A DNA stretch of 24,039 bases from contig JAEWDP010000146.1 in the NCBI GenBank assembly GCA_023390055.1, forward strand, positions 1-24,039, in the 5' to 3' direction. The translations under genes were made by a program, and so were the position numbers. The notes beneath the pieces are model-generated. The model had not been told where the DNA came from. It did not search any database and saw only the letters and a list, made by a program, of their open reading frames with translations. The first letter of the stretch is position 1; the number at the start of each line of letters is the position of its first letter. Origin of the DNA: Pseudomonadota bacterium (lineage in GTDB: Bacteria; Pseudomonadota; Alphaproteobacteria; Rhizobiales; Rhizobiaceae). Positions 22,460 through 24,039 of the stretch are shown here, one piece after another.

Positions 22460-23989
22460 TCAAGCGAAAGACTTGGCGTAGCTATCGAGCGACGCCTTGA
22501 GCTTTGCCTTCGTATCATCCGTGAGTTGTTTGTCGGTGCGGATCGCATCGAGCACAGCCTTGCCTTCGGAGCGCATGTAGCTCAACAGGCCCTGCTCGAA
22601 TTTACCCACATCACCAACGGCGATGGCATCCAGGTAGCCGTTCACACCGGCGAAAATAACGGCAACCTGCTCTTCCGTTTTCAGCGGCGAGAATTGTGGC
22701 TGCTTCAGGAGCTCCGTCAGGCGCGCACCGCGGTTTAGCAGGCGCTGTGTCGCAGCATCAAGGTCCGAACCAAACTGGGCAAATGCAGCCATCTCACGAT
22801 ACTGGGCAAGTTCGCCCTTGATCGACCCTGCAACTTGCTTCATCGCCTTGATCTGAGCAGCAGAGCCAACGCGCGAAACCGACAGACCAACGTTAACGGC
22901 CGGACGAATGCCCTGATAGAAGAGGTCCGTTTCAAGGAAGATCTGGCCATCGGTAATCGAGATGACGTTCGTCGGAATGAATGCCGAGACGTCGTTACCC
23001 TGCGTCTCGATAACTGGTAGAGCGGTCAAAGATCCGGCACCGCGCTCGTCGGAGAGCTTTGCGGCGCGCTCTAGCAGACGGGAGTGCAGATAGAAGACGT
23101 CACCCGGGTACGCTTCACGGCCTGGCGGACGACGGAGCAGGAGTGACATCTGCCGGTAAGCGACAGCCTGCTTGGACAGGTCATCGTATGCGATCAGTGC
23201 ATGCTGTCCGTTGTCACGGAAATATTCACCCATCGCGCAACCTGCAAAAGGCGCCAGATACTGCATAGGGGCAGGATCAGAAGCGGTTGCCGCAATGATG
23301 ATCGAATACTGAAGTGCACCGCGCTCTTCCAGTACCTTTACAAACTGGGCGACAGTTGATCGTTTCTGACCAATAGCAACGTAGACACAATAGAGCTTGT
23401 CATTATCCGGGCCATTATCATGGATCGCCTTCTGGTTAAGGAAAGCGTCGAGAATAATGGCTGTCTTGCCCGTCTGTCGGTCACCGATGACCAGTTCGCG
23501 CTGGCCACGACCAACGGGAATAAGTGCATCGATTGCCTTGAGACCGGTCGACATCGGCTCATGTACCGACTTGCGCGGAATAATTCCTGGTGCCTTCACA
23601 TCAACTCGGGCGCGTTGCGTGGCATTGATTGGGCCCTTTCCGTCAATCGGGTTGCCGAGAGCATCAACAACGCGGCCAAGCAATTCGGGACCAACAGGAA
23701 CATCGACGATCGCGCTCGTCCGCTTGACCGTATCACCTTCCTTGATTTCACGGTCCGAGCCGAAGAGAACCACACCCACGTTGTCGGCCTCAAGGTTGAG
23801 CGCCATACCACGAACGCCACCCGGGAACTCGACCATCTCGCCCGCCTGAACGTTGTCCAGGCCATAAACGCGAGCGATACCGTCACCGACGGATAGAACC
23901 TGACCGACTTCGGAAACCTCAGCCTCCTGGCCGAAGTTCTTGATTTGATCTTTCAGAATTGCGGAAATTTCCGCGGCGCGGATATCCAT
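22460..23989 (-). CDS. atpA: ATP synthase F1 subunit alpha
   Basis: Alpha is the non-catalytic nucleotide-binding subunit of the F1 hexamer. The 509 residues show an N-terminal helix typical of alphaproteobacteria (MDIRAAEISAILKDQIKNFG), the beta-barrel stretch GDGIARVYGLDNVQAGEMVEF, the Walker A motif GDRQTGKT (169-176, Lys175), PMQYLAPFAGCAMGEYFRD, and the arginine-finger region GLSVSRVGSAAQ. The ATG at 23989 follows AGAGG and shares its first base with the atpH stop (TGATG), so the two are translationally coupled. Confidence 0.98.
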   Translation of the reverse strand: MDIRAAEISAILKDQIKNFGQEAEVSEVGQVLSVGDGIARVYGLDNVQAGEMVEFPGGVRGMALNLEADNVGVVLFGSDREIKEGDTVKRTSAIVDVPVGPELLGRVVDALGNPIDGKGPINATQRARVDVKAPGIIPRKSVHEPMSTGLKAIDALIPVGRGQRELVIGDRQTGKTAIILDAFLNQKAIHDNGPDNDKLYCVYVAIGQKRSTVAQFVKVLEERGALQYSIIIAATASDPAPMQYLAPFAGCAMGEYFRDNGQHALIAYDDLSKQAVAYRQMSLLLRRPPGREAYPGDVFYLHSRLLERAAKLSDERGAGSLTALPVIETQGNDVSAFIPTNVISITDGQIFLETDLFYQGIRPAVNVGLSVSRVGSAAQIKAMKQVAGSIKGELAQYREMAAFAQFGSDLDAATQRLLNRGARLTELLKQPQFSPLKTEEQVAVIFAGVNGYLDAIAVGDVGKFEQGLLSYMRSEGKAVLDAIRTDKQLTDDTKAKLKASLDSYAKSFA

Positions 23990-24039
23990 CAGCCAACCTC
24001 TTTCAGTGCAAGCTTAAGGGTGGAAAGTTTGGTGCGAAG
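23989..24039 (-). CDS. atpH: ATP synthase subunit delta, last 16 codons only
   Basis: The window ends inside a gene on the minus strand whose final residues read LRTKLSTLKLALKEVG followed by TGA. This matches the conserved C-terminus of F1 delta in alphaproteobacteria (IRTKLxxLKxALKEVG), and atpH is the expected neighbour upstream of atpA. Delta ties F1 to the peripheral stalk. The stop shares one base with the atpA start. Everything upstream is outside the window. Confidence 0.9.
   Translation of the reverse strand, partial: LRTKLSTLKLALKEVG

Noticed and set aside
19604..23989. Large ORFs antisense to the atp genes, tamB and coxL
   Set aside because: They are shadow frames of strongly recognised genes, with no domains or ribosome binding sites of their own.

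Overview
The window looks like a chromosomal segment of an alphaproteobacterium of the Hyphomicrobiales (Rhizobiaceae/Phyllobacteriaceae-like). The reasons are a 404-residue 5-aminolevulinate synthase (C4 heme pathway) preceded by a perfect FixK/FnrN-type box, the rhizobial-style F1 ATP synthase order atpH-atpA-atpG-atpD-atpC, a CoxSLM molybdo-hydroxylase, and a tamA-tamB pair. This placement is from protein recognition only; no database was searched. Most of the window is ordinary chromosomal content. I see no phage, insertion sequence, CRISPR array or integrase, and no clear candidate for an undescribed multi-gene system.

Layout. 1-1913 (minus): a D-Ala-D-Ala carboxypeptidase with a TTG start, whose stop codon shares one base with the start of a CobW/COG0523 metallochaperone GTPase cut by the window edge. 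2239-2315 (plus): tRNA-Arg(CCU) between two gene-poor gaps. 4291-2673 (minus): a MliC-type lysozyme inhibitor followed 11 bp later by a FAD monooxygenase. 4419-5594 (plus): a solitary dxr, converging on hemA (6855-5641, minus) through a two-sided terminator. 10815-7058 (minus): coxS-coxL-coxM with form II active-site signature AYRGAGR. 10816-11532: a 717-bp gene-free divergent region.

11533-11793 (plus): a small glycine-zipper lipoprotein with its own terminator. 11965-18418 (plus): tamA and tamB, the outer-membrane and inner-membrane parts of the TAM complex. 18831-19310 (plus): an orphan CheW. 24039-19604 (minus): the F1 genes atpH (last 16 codons), atpA, atpG, atpD and atpC.

Working together: TamA/TamB form one envelope complex, the atp genes encode F1, and CoxS/L/M form one three-subunit enzyme (Fe-S, Mo, FAD). 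The FixK-type box ties heme synthesis to low oxygen. The most useful second looks are that box, the substrate of the form II CoxL and its missing maturation genes, the orphan dxr with an Asp-to-Gly change next to catalytic Ser215, and hairpins inside the cox and atp operons.
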